DNA of 64,000 bases from assembly GCA_900104375.1 (NCBI GenBank), contig LT629302.1, positions 558,001 to 622,000 on the forward strand, read 5' to 3'. This DNA is from Flavobacteriaceae bacterium MAR_2010_188. GTDB lineage: Bacteria; Bacteroidota; Bacteroidia; Flavobacteriales; Flavobacteriaceae. The notes under the pieces are model-generated. The model worked only from the letters and a program-made list of their open reading frames with translations, made no database searches and had not been told where the DNA came from. Shown here in pieces: positions 8,138-15,682 of the stretch; position 1 is the first letter of the stretch, and every line of letters begins with the position of its first letter. The position numbers were made by a program, and so were the translations under genes.

Positions 8138-9447
8138 TATATGTTAAGGTAATTATTGATTTTTATATTTGTTGCTTTTAAATCGAACATGAGATTATAA
8201 AGTCCAAAAAACGTTCGGTTGATGTAAATAAAATGTTTGGAACCGCGATTGGCGTTCATTTTTCTTAACTCGGTACTGTTTGAATATTTCTCTGCCATTT
8301 CTCGAATCTTGTCGAAAAAGCTTGGGTCTGCAAAATCAAAGGTTTCGGTTTGAAATGGTTTTGTAAACAATTCTAACATCTCACTAAAGATTTCTGTAAA
8401 AAATTCTACTTCTTCTGGCGTATCATCCGCCCTTAGGATCTCTAATTTCGTGAGCGTATTTTTAAAGTTATTTTGGTCTTTGGAGTATTTTTTTTCGGTC
8501 ATTTCAAAATAGGGCACGTAAAAAGAATCCGGTATCTCTTTCATACAACCAAAATCCAAAGCGATTAGCTTATTGTCTTCTGATATTAAGAAATTACCAG
8601 GATGTGGATCGGCGTGTACCTTTCTTAATTTATGAATTTGAAACATATAGAAATCCCATAAAGCCTGACCTAAGATGGTGGCAGTTTCAGGAGCGAGAGT
8701 AGCAGTGTTTAATTCGGAAAGATGTTTGCCGAACATATAATCCATCGTAATGATTCTTTCATTTGAAAGATTTTCATAATACTTGGGAAATTGAAGATTG
8801 GGAATATTAGAACATGCTTTTACGACCGCCATACTCTGGGCCAACTCCAAATAGTAATCTGTCTCTTCAATTAATTTATTCTCTACTTCCTTAAAATATT
8901 TATCCGAATCTCCGCCTTTTAAATTAAACATGCTCATCGCAATTGGCTTAACCAATGCTAAATCTGAGGATATACTTTGAGCAACGCCTGGATATTGAAT
9001 TTTTACGGCCAGTTTTTTACCATCCTTTTCTGCAATATGCACTTGACCTATACTTGCAGCATTTACAGAAGTAGCATTAAAATAATCGAAAATCTCGTTA
9101 GGATGTTTGCCGAAATATTTTTTAAATGTTTTTATAACGAGAGGAGGGGAGAGTGGTGGCACTGAGAATTGGGCGAGAGAAAATTTTTCGACGTATGCTT
9201 GTGGCATGATGCTCTTTTCCATACTCAGCATCTGAGCTACCTTTAGTGCGCTGCCCTTTAACTGCTTAAGACTGTCGTAAATGTCGTCAGCATTATTTTG
9301 GTTAAGTCTGTCCTTAGCACCAATCTCATCGGTCATCAAACGGTCTCCGTAATACTTTAAGTAATTTACGCCAACTTTTGCGCCGGTAGAAACAAGTTTG
9401 GTTGCACGTTGGATTTTTGAAACAGGAATCTTATCAATTGTTTTCAT
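8137..9447 (-). CDS. ABC1/AarF/UbiB family atypical kinase
   Basis: The 436-residue protein has the hallmarks of the ABC1 kinase-like family: a KxGQ-like motif written KVAQ (69-72, Gly replaced by Ala), the Ala-rich loop VNAASIGQVH (129-138), the lysine AVKIQYPG (K149), EETDY (194-198), HADPHPGNF (278-286) and ALDFG (296-300). ABC1 proteins act in quinone/isoprenoid lipid metabolism and redox stress. Many have ATPase rather than protein kinase activity. It overlaps the flavin reductase gene by 1 nt and follows the TetR-like gene, so it belongs to the light-stress operon. Confidence 0.9.
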   Translation of the reverse strand: MKTIDKIPVSKIQRATKLVSTGAKVGVNYLKYYGDRLMTDEIGAKDRLNQNNADDIYDSLKQLKGSALKVAQMLSMEKSIMPQAYVEKFSLAQFSVPPLSPPLVIKTFKKYFGKHPNEIFDYFNATSVNAASIGQVHIAEKDGKKLAVKIQYPGVAQSISSDLALVKPIAMSMFNLKGGDSDKYFKEVENKLIEETDYYLELAQSMAVVKACSNIPNLQFPKYYENLSNERIITMDYMFGKHLSELNTATLAPETATILGQALWDFYMFQIHKLRKVHADPHPGNFLISEDNKLIALDFGCMKEIPDSFYVPYFEMTEKKYSKDQNNFKNTLTKLEILRADDTPEEVEFFTEIFSEMLELFTKPFQTETFDFADPSFFDKIREMAEKYSNSTELRKMNANRGSKHFIYINRTFFGLYNLMFDLKATNIKINNYLNI

Positions 9448-9456
9448 AAAAGGGAA

Positions 9457-10113
9457 TTACATTCTAATTTTTTCTTTCCAGATAAACTTTCCGAAATCAA
9501 TCAGACTTTTTACAGGAGCAACGTCCAAGAAGTCGAACGTAGTGTTGATGGATTTTTCGATAAAAATATCAGTCTTTTCAAAATTTGGTGATTCATCATC
9601 CATCCAAAATTTGATGGTCAAAAGCAGTTGAATCCAAGCTGACTCCGACATTGATTTATCCTGAAATTTATCGAGATTGGCATTTTGAAGTTCAATCTTT
9701 TCGATATTCAAGGAATTAATAAACAACTTAAATTCCTTTTTCATTCCGTTTAAGGCATCAGTTGTATAAAGCTTTTTCCCTTTGTCTTTCTTAAGAGCTT
9801 GCATCACATAACTTCTATTAGCGGTTAGGTTTTCAAAAAAGGTATAATAGAAACTGAGCAACTTAGTTCTCGCGTCGTATTTAAGATAATCTTCACTAGT
9901 GGTTAAGACGGCCATGGTACAAACAAACATACTATTGAATATATCTTTTTCAACTGCATCAAAAGAACCATAAAAAGTATAAAATTCGGCTTCCTCAAAG
10001 TGATTCTCTTTAGCGAAAGAATAAACGGTGGGAGGTTGCTGGCCGTGGACAAGGACATAATCCATAAAGTTCTTGATTATGAATTGTTTAGTAATTGATT
10101 TTTTATCTTCCAT
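9457..10113 (-). CDS. TetR-like transcriptional regulator of the photolyase cluster
   Basis: With the ATG at 10113 (MEDKKSITKQF) the protein has 218 residues. A TTG nine codons upstream would overlap the -7 box. N-terminal helices (KQFIIKNFMDYVLVHG...TVYSFAKENHFEEAEFYTFYGSFDAVEKDIFNSM) match a TetR HTH in which the usual GVS/YxHF is changed to EAEFYTFYGS. The C terminus is an all-helical ligand/dimer domain of the Bacteroidota TetR_C type. As first gene of the operon it is probably autoregulatory, and the shared motif at 10143-10180 is a plausible operator. Confidence 0.8.
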   Translation of the reverse strand: MEDKKSITKQFIIKNFMDYVLVHGQQPPTVYSFAKENHFEEAEFYTFYGSFDAVEKDIFNSMFVCTMAVLTTSEDYLKYDARTKLLSFYYTFFENLTANRSYVMQALKKDKGKKLYTTDALNGMKKEFKLFINSLNIEKIELQNANLDKFQDKSMSESAWIQLLLTIKFWMDDESPNFEKTDIFIEKSINTTFDFLDVAPVKSLIDFGKFIWKEKIRM

Positions 10114-10118
10114 AATGT

Positions 10119-10129
10119 AGAATTTTGTA
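10119..10129 (-). promoter_or_regulatory. candidate -7 region of the TetR operon promoter
   Basis: Minus-strand TACCTTTA fits TAnnTTTG except at the last base and lies about 20 nt before the ATG at 10113. GTTAAAC (10149-10143) lies 5 nt upstream of it, in the spacer between the -33 and -7 boxes, where a repressor would block polymerase. Exact edges are approximate. Confidence 0.4.
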
Positions 10130-10142
10130 TAAAGGTACAATT

Positions 10143-10180
10143 GTTTAACCTTTTAAAACTTAAATTAAACAAAATTTAAC
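10143..10180 (-). promoter_or_regulatory. composite operator-like motif, copy B
   Basis: Plus-strand GTTTAAC (10143-10149), then 15 nt, then TTAAACAAAATTTAAC (10165-10180). The 16-mer differs from the copy at 4531-4546 by one base and the spacing is identical. It is 30-67 nt upstream of the TetR-like ATG; copy A is 35-72 nt upstream of its gene. Confidence 0.55.
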
Positions 10181-10307
10181 GTAGGCGCTGAAAGCCCTAT
10201 TATATATAGCGTTACAGTTTTTATTTAAGCTTTTATTAACAGTGATTTGTAGTACAAATAAGTATTTTTACATTCACTAAAAACAATAACATCAAACTAT
10301 AATTAAC

Positions 10308-11153
10308 ATGAAGAAAATTTTATTATTTACGGCCATAGTTGCTATGAGCTTTACAGGAATTGCTCAAATCAACACGCCAGCTGCCAGCCCAACGGCAGAA
10401 ATGGAGCAAAAGGTAGGTCTAACGGATGTAACCATTAAATATTCTAGACCTAGTATGAAGGGTAGAACGGTAATGGGCAATTTAGTTCCTTACGATAAAA
10501 TCTGGAGAACAGGCGCTAACCAAAACACCATGATTACTTTTGGAGACGATGTGATGATTGGCGGCTCAACTGTGAAAGCTGGGACTTACGCGATTTTTAC
10601 CAAACCAGGTCAAACTAAATGGGATGTATACTTCTATACTGACACTGAAAATTGGGGCGCACCAGCAGAATGGGATGAATCTAAAGTTGCTGCTAAAGTA
10701 ACCGCGGATGTAACAAAGCTTCCTATGAATGTTGAAACCTTCACTATTTCATTAGACAATTTAACTAATGATTCAGCTATTCTAGGTATGATGTGGGAGA
10801 ATGCATATGTACCAGTAAAAATTACTACAATGACCGATAAAATGGTTACTTCTTCAATAGAAAAAGTCATGAATGGTCCATCGGCAGGAGATTATTATGC
10901 TGCTGCGGTTTATTACATGGATGCAAATAAAGACATCGCAAAAGCTGAAAAGTGGATGGACAAAGCAATGGAAATGACTCCGGAGCCAGCGTTTTATCAA
11001 CTGAGACAACAATCTCTTATTTATGCTAAAGCTGGAAAAAAAGATAAGGCAATTGAAACAGCTAAGAAATCTTTAGCCGCTTCTAAAGCTGCGAACAACA
11101 TGGATTACGTTAAAATGAATGAAGACTCTCTTAAAGAATGGGGAGCAATGTAA
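10308..11153 (+). CDS. secreted DUF2911 protein
   Basis: The 281-residue protein has a signal peptide (MKKILLFTAIVAMSFTGIAQ). DUF2911 follows: TIKYSRPSMKGRTVMGNLVPYDKIWRTGANQNT (about 44-77), then GTYAIFTKPG and a WENAYVPVKI strand. The last 70 residues form two TPR-like helix pairs (DIAKAEKWMDKAMEMTPEPAFYQLRQQ..). DUF2911 is abundant in Bacteroidota and has no known function. It is probably periplasmic, monocistronic, and ends in a strong terminator. Confidence 0.9.
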   Translation: MKKILLFTAIVAMSFTGIAQINTPAASPTAEMEQKVGLTDVTIKYSRPSMKGRTVMGNLVPYDKIWRTGANQNTMITFGDDVMIGGSTVKAGTYAIFTKPGQTKWDVYFYTDTENWGAPAEWDESKVAAKVTADVTKLPMNVETFTISLDNLTNDSAILGMMWENAYVPVKITTMTDKMVTSSIEKVMNGPSAGDYYAAAVYYMDANKDIAKAEKWMDKAMEMTPEPAFYQLRQQSLIYAKAGKKDKAIETAKKSLAASKAANNMDYVKMNEDSLKEWGAM

Positions 11154-11175
11154 TCTAGTGAAAAACTAAAATTTC

Positions 11176-11202
11176 AAGCGCAACGAAAGTTGCGCTTTTT
11201 TT
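11176..11202 (+). terminator. intrinsic terminator of the DUF2911 gene
   Basis: Perfect 9-bp stem AAGCGCAAC / GTTGCGCTT around a GAAA tetraloop, followed by five further T. It abuts the stop codon of the convergent ureohydrolase gene. Confidence 0.9.
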
Positions 11203-11986
11203 ATACCATTTTCGCTATTAGTTCCTTATACAATTTTGCTGCTAGGTATGCCGTAAGGTTGTTGACGTCGTTGTTGGGATTAAATTCTACTATATCCGCT
11301 CCAATAACGTTCGCTTTCAACTTTTGGATTATGGATATTACTTCTCTTGGAGTTAATCCACCTGATTCTAAATGCGAAACTCCTGGTGCAAAAGCAGGAT
11401 CAAATGCATCCAAATCGAGAGAAATATATAAGGGTGTTGCAAACGGTTCGATTGAGAAGAAATTGGAGGCAGCAGCTGCGCAGATTTCAACATTAAACTT
11501 TTCGGCTTGTTCCCTTTGGTGCGGGTTTAAAGTTCTAACCCCTATTTGTACCAATCGATTTACATGGCCGGATTCCATTATCCTAGCAAATGGACATGCA
11601 TGCGAATACTTATCTCCTTCATACTCATCATAAAGATCCGCATGAGCGTCGAAGTGTAGAATGTCAATTGTCTCGTATTGATTACTAAGCGCCTTAATAA
11701 GTGGATAGGTAATGGAATGATCACCACCTAGACTCAGCAATTTCGAGCCTTGCTTCAGGTTTTCTTGTGTGATCTTCTCTATATCAAAATAATCTGTTAT
11801 ATTAAAATCGCCTAAATCCTTAATCTTATCTCTGTCTACCGAGATTCCTTTTTCCGAAAACAAATTCATCGAGCCACTATTCAAGGCCTTTCTTATTAAC
11901 GGGGGAGCCAGTGCAGGCCCACGTGCGAAGGATGATTTTTCATCCCATAATAGCCCTTGTACTATAATATCATTGGTCCTAGACAT
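11201..11986 (-). CDS. agmatinase/arginase-family ureohydrolase
   Basis: This 261-residue binuclear manganese hydrolase releases urea (or an equivalent amide) from a guanidino compound. All metal ligands are visible: H90 (GGDHS), D113, H115 and D117 (FDAHAD), D191 and D193 (SLDLDAFDPAFAPG). The short length and Bacteroidota context fit the agmatinase (SpeB-like) branch, but arginase, formimidoylglutamase or guanidinobutyrase activity cannot be excluded. It is 2 nt after the fatty acid hydroxylase gene, so the two are cotranscribed although functionally unrelated. Confidence 0.88.
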   Translation of the reverse strand: MSRTNDIIVQGLLWDEKSSFARGPALAPPLIRKALNSGSMNLFSEKGISVDRDKIKDLGDFNITDYFDIEKITQENLKQGSKLLSLGGDHSITYPLIKALSNQYETIDILHFDAHADLYDEYEGDKYSHACPFARIMESGHVNRLVQIGVRTLNPHQREQAEKFNVEICAAAASNFFSIEPFATPLYISLDLDAFDPAFAPGVSHLESGGLTPREVISIIQKLKANVIGADIVEFNPNNDVNNLTAYLAAKLYKELIAKMV

Positions 11987-11988
11987 TT

Positions 11989-12729
11989 TTATGTTTTACT
12001 TTCTGTATTCATCCAACGGTCCCAGAAAGTGAAGTAAAGACCGAAGTTGGTATTGTATTCCTCATGATGAAAATGATGATGGGTTGCTCCGATAAATCCC
12101 TTTCCAAATTTAGAATCTTGAAACCATTGTGGATAAATTTCAATATCCAAATGATTGATGACGCTGCTTATGGTCATAAATACCAAATAAACGCCAAGAA
12201 TATAAATGTTTATTGGCAATACAATCAAAATCAACGGTAAAATCACCGCTTCTAAAATACTTTCCCATGGATGAAACGAAAAGGACGTCCATGGAGAAGG
12301 AGTAAAGCTATCGTGGTGAACTTTGTGTACTTTTCTAAACACCTTTGGTTTATGCATCCAGCGGTGAACCCAGTAGTAATAGGTTTCGTGAATAAAAGCG
12401 ATGATTATAAAGCTAAGCGGTAAATACCAAAGAGGATATTCAGATAGTTCTAGATAAATGGCGGTATAACCATTTTGCCACATCCAATAGATCAATCCGC
12501 CAGCAATAGCAAATATAATTGAAGACCTCATACTCCATATAATCTCTTTTCTAAGCTGATTTTTCTTCCAGCCTCTACCAAGACGCATTGCTTCGAATCT
12601 ATTTTTACCCCGGACGTAATAGTAATAATAGAAAAGTCCTGCCGCCATAAAGTATCTAAGCAGAATCGCTATAAATACAATAACTAAGGTTATAAATAAA
12701 GACCCGGGATTATTTGCGTCTAGCAACAT
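11989..12729 (-). CDS. fatty acid hydroxylase / sterol desaturase family membrane protein
   Basis: The 246-residue integral membrane di-iron oxygenase has the three His boxes HETYYYWVHRWMH, HKVHH and HHHFHH. Around four hydrophobic helices are visible (for example LFITLVIVFIAILLRYFMAAG at the N terminus). It probably hydroxylates a lipid or carotenoid in the inner membrane; the substrate is unknown. It is the first gene of a two-gene unit with a TAAATTTG box about 20 nt upstream. Confidence 0.9.
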   Translation of the reverse strand: MLLDANNPGSLFITLVIVFIAILLRYFMAAGLFYYYYYVRGKNRFEAMRLGRGWKKNQLRKEIIWSMRSSIIFAIAGGLIYWMWQNGYTAIYLELSEYPLWYLPLSFIIIAFIHETYYYWVHRWMHKPKVFRKVHKVHHDSFTPSPWTSFSFHPWESILEAVILPLILIVLPINIYILGVYLVFMTISSVINHLDIEIYPQWFQDSKFGKGFIGATHHHFHHEEYNTNFGLYFTFWDRWMNTESKT

Positions 12730-12748
12730 TTGATATTAAAAGTTTTAT

Positions 12749-12756
12749 CAAATTTA
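12749..12756 (-). promoter_or_regulatory. -7 promoter box of the hydroxylase-ureohydrolase unit
   Basis: Minus-strand TAAATTTG matches TAnnTTTG exactly, giving a predicted transcript start around 12742, 13 nt before the ATG. No good -33 box is seen. Confidence 0.5.
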
Positions 12757-12854
12757 CGATTTTCGACATAATTGAGATATCGATTATTAACTCTTTGAAT
12801 TCTGATTTAAACAGAAAACCAACACGTATAGATAATTAGAGTGGTTTATAATCT

Positions 12855-13835
12855 TCAATATTCCAATCCGATTCTCTCCTTGACCTTATCCATCGTTTCA
12901 CTCAAGGTTTTGCTATATTCAAAACTCATTTCAGGACTTTCGGTCTTTCCGTCTCTTATAAGCTGATTAAAGTGAGCAATTTCATATGTATAGCCGAAGG
13001 CATCGGTAGAGAAATCGTGTATTTCTGTTTTGCCATTTAAGGTAATTTCAACAGAAGTGGGTTCATGGAATCTGGTATTTAATTTTATAGTTCCATTTTC
13101 TGCGACAATTTTAGCTGTAGTGGGCGTGTTTTCTAACAACGTACAAGCTAACTTCGCTCTTACATTATCAGGATAAGAAAAAGTCATGTCTACGGAAGAA
13201 TCTACATTGGTTTCAAAATAAGTTGCGGAAGCTTCGATATCATCAGGTTCACCCAAAATAGAGAGCGCAAAAAATATTGGATAAATTCCTATGTCTAGTA
13301 AACTTCCTCCGCCCAGTTCTTTATTAAACAGTCTTCCTTCCGGATCAAAATCGGCTTTGAAGCCAAAGTCGGCTTCAATGGATTCTATATTTCCAAATTT
13401 GCCTGTTTTCAATTCATCTATAATAAAATTATAATGAGGTAAAAATCTGGTCCAGAGTGCTTCCATCAAAAGGGTGTCATTGCCTTCTGCGACAGAAACC
13501 ATGGTATTAACATCCATTGAATTAACGCCCATCGGCTTTTCGCACAGCACTGCTTTCTTATTTTCTAAGCACATTAAGGCATCCTTTAGATGGCAAACAT
13601 GTGGAGTTGCGATATAAATTGCATCTACATTTGGATCTTCGGAAAGACTCTTGTAGTCGCCGTAAGCGTTATAAAGTTTGAAGTCTTTCGAGAAAGTTTC
13701 AGCGTTAGTTAAAGTCCTTGAGGCTACTGCATAAAGCTCGCATCCATCAGTTTTTTGCAGATCTTGGGCAAATTTGTGAGCAATCTTTCCGAGGCCCATG
13801 ATTCCCCATCGTATAATTCTTTTATTGTTTTTCAA
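12855..13835 (-). CDS. Gfo/Idh/MocA family NAD(P)-dependent oxidoreductase
   Basis: The 326-residue protein starts at TTG. The N-terminal Rossmann domain has WGIMGLGKIAHKFAQDL (10-26), then YIATPHVCHLKDA and the family lysine in CEKPMG. The C-terminal beta-sheet domain has LGGGSLLDIGIYPIFFAL, where D and Y/H residues line the sugar site. Members oxidise or reduce sugars and polyols, with trans-dihydrodiol dehydrogenase-like relatives. It lies 12 nt after the symporter stop region on the same strand order (symporter upstream), suggesting that the imported solute is its substrate. Confidence 0.88.
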   Translation of the reverse strand: MKNNKRIIRWGIMGLGKIAHKFAQDLQKTDGCELYAVASRTLTNAETFSKDFKLYNAYGDYKSLSEDPNVDAIYIATPHVCHLKDALMCLENKKAVLCEKPMGVNSMDVNTMVSVAEGNDTLLMEALWTRFLPHYNFIIDELKTGKFGNIESIEADFGFKADFDPEGRLFNKELGGGSLLDIGIYPIFFALSILGEPDDIEASATYFETNVDSSVDMTFSYPDNVRAKLACTLLENTPTTAKIVAENGTIKLNTRFHEPTSVEITLNGKTEIHDFSTDAFGYTYEIAHFNQLIRDGKTESPEMSFEYSKTLSETMDKVKERIGLEY

Positions 13836-13847
13836 AATTTCAGTGAG

Positions 13848-15563
13848 TTATTCCTCTACAATCACTGCGTTTTTATCGGCAGGAAAGAGAGGGTTGAGTA
13901 AGTGAGCAATGAGCATTACCAAAATACAGCCGATTAAATTTAGCCATAAATAAGGTAATTGAATGATTTCATAACGTGATAATACAAATAAAATAATCAC
14001 GATTATTTGGGTGAGTATGGCGCCACTAAAAACAGCAGAACCTTTTAAAGACCTAAAGAAAAATGCCAACAGAAAAATTCCTAGAACATTCCCGTAAAAA
14101 ATAGAACCGATTATATTAACGAGCTCAATTAAATTTTCCGCTAAATAGGCTATACAGGCAATCATGATCGCCATTATCCCCCAAGCGAGAGTGAAGAACT
14201 TTGTTGCCCTGACGTAATGTTCTTGCGTTTTATCCTGTGCAAAGTTTCTCTTGTAGATATCTAATGAGGTAGTGGAGGCTAGAGCGTTTAATTCTGAAGC
14301 GCTACTCGACATGGCAGCACATAAAATAACCGCCAACAACAGACCTATCAACCCATTTGGTAAGCGGCTTAAGATAAAATGTATAAACACATAATCCTTG
14401 TCATTAGATTCCACACTTAGCAACTTATCGTCCGAAGACATTACGATAATCTCTTTGGCAGCATCTCGGTTTGCCTTATCTTTAGCTTGAAGCTCATTAA
14501 ATTTAGCTACAAAAACAGCGTCATCCTTATTCGTAAACCCTTCAACCAATGTTCTTTTCTCTTGGAAGATTTTCTTTTGTTCAGCTTGAAGATTTTCATA
14601 TTCATTAGAATATTGAGAATCCATTGCTACCTGATTTGCTTCAGGATTAAAATTTATTGGTGATTCGTTAAATTGATAAAACACAAATACCATAATGCCC
14701 ACGAGTAATATGAAGAATTGCATCGGTACTTTTAAGAGTCCATTAAAAATCATTCCTAACTTCATCTCACGAACATTCTTACCAGAAAGGTAGCGCTGAA
14801 CCTGACTTTGGTCTGTCCCGAAATACGATAACATTAAAAATGTTCCCCCGATTATGCCCGTCCAAACGGTATAACGGTTGTTAGGGTCAAAGGAGAAATC
14901 AAGAATGTTCATTCGGCCACTTGCTCCGGCAATTTCTAAAGCTTTTGTGAAAGTTATATCGTCTGGCAAATAGCTCATTATAAGGGCAAAAGCGATAATC
15001 ATTCCACTAAAAATAACCCCCATTTGTTGTTTTTGGGTAATACTTACTGCCTTTGTGCCACCCGAAACGGTGTAAATTATCACTAGAAAACCGATGATTA
15101 TTATTAACAAATTTAAGTTGACTTTTAATACTACCGACAATATGATGGCCGGTGCATAAATAGTGATGCCTGCAGAAAGTCCTCGCTGAATAAGAAACAA
15201 AATTGCGGTAAGACTTCGCGTTTTTAAGTCGAATCGCTTTTCCAAAAATTCGTATGCTGTATAAACTTTAAGTCTGTGATAAAGCGGAATAAAAACGATA
15301 CATATTATAATCATCGCTATAGGAAGTCCAAAGTAAAATTGAACGAATCCCATCCCATCGTGAAATGCTTGCCCGGGAGTAGAGAGAAAGGTTATGGCAC
15401 TTGCTTGGGTTGCCATCACCGACAGACCTATAGTATACCATTTAGCGGTGTTGCCACCCCTAACGTAATCTTGAACGTCCTTTCTTCCTCTTGTTTTGTA
15501 AGTTCCATAAGCCACTATAGCTAATATGGTAACGGCTAGAACAATCCAGTCAATTAATTCCAT
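13848..15563 (-). CDS. sodium:solute symporter (SSS family)
   Basis: The 571-residue inner-membrane protein has about 13-14 hydrophobic helices. SSS signatures include AITFLSTPGQAFHDGMGFVQFYFG near residues 55-80, SAGITIYAPAIIL and GGTKAVSITQKQQMGVIF. A hydrophilic insert of about 90 residues (ANQVAMDSQYSNEYENLQ to NDKDYVF) breaks the helices near the middle, as in Bacteroidota sialic acid/sugar symporter relatives. The substrate is unknown. It follows a 36-residue membrane protein and the PIG-L deacetylase gene and precedes an oxidoreductase, so carbohydrate import is likely. Confidence 0.9.
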   Translation of the reverse strand: MELIDWIVLAVTILAIVAYGTYKTRGRKDVQDYVRGGNTAKWYTIGLSVMATQASAITFLSTPGQAFHDGMGFVQFYFGLPIAMIIICIVFIPLYHRLKVYTAYEFLEKRFDLKTRSLTAILFLIQRGLSAGITIYAPAIILSVVLKVNLNLLIIIIGFLVIIYTVSGGTKAVSITQKQQMGVIFSGMIIAFALIMSYLPDDITFTKALEIAGASGRMNILDFSFDPNNRYTVWTGIIGGTFLMLSYFGTDQSQVQRYLSGKNVREMKLGMIFNGLLKVPMQFFILLVGIMVFVFYQFNESPINFNPEANQVAMDSQYSNEYENLQAEQKKIFQEKRTLVEGFTNKDDAVFVAKFNELQAKDKANRDAAKEIIVMSSDDKLLSVESNDKDYVFIHFILSRLPNGLIGLLLAVILCAAMSSSASELNALASTTSLDIYKRNFAQDKTQEHYVRATKFFTLAWGIMAIMIACIAYLAENLIELVNIIGSIFYGNVLGIFLLAFFFRSLKGSAVFSGAILTQIIVIILFVLSRYEIIQLPYLWLNLIGCILVMLIAHLLNPLFPADKNAVIVEE

Positions 15564-15566
15564 AAA

Positions 15567-15677
15567 TCAATATAGTTGCATCAAGATGTAGAATACCAAA
15601 ATGTAAACAAGGTTTACAATCAATACGATGGAGTAGAGCTTGGACCAGGTTTCTTTATTTGGCTTTTCGATTTTCAA
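15567..15677 (-). CDS. 36-residue single-pass membrane protein between PIG-L and symporter genes
   Basis: A TTG five nt after the PIG-L stop opens a 36-codon frame that ends just before the symporter ATG. It encodes a polar N terminus (KIEKPNKETWSKLYS) and one hydrophobic helix (IVLIVNLVYILVFYILM), then QLY. Its exact fit into the intergenic slot and good membrane topology suggest a real small protein, perhaps an accessory to the symporter, translated by coupling. Similar short ORFs occur next to SSS genes in related bacteria as far as I recall. Confidence 0.6.
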   Translation of the reverse strand: MKIEKPNKETWSKLYSIVLIVNLVYILVFYILMQLY

Positions 15678-15682
15678 AAAAA

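Noticed and set aside
11190-11633. 147-residue plus-strand frame
   Set aside because: It is antisense to the ureohydrolase gene, whose metal motifs prove the minus frame.
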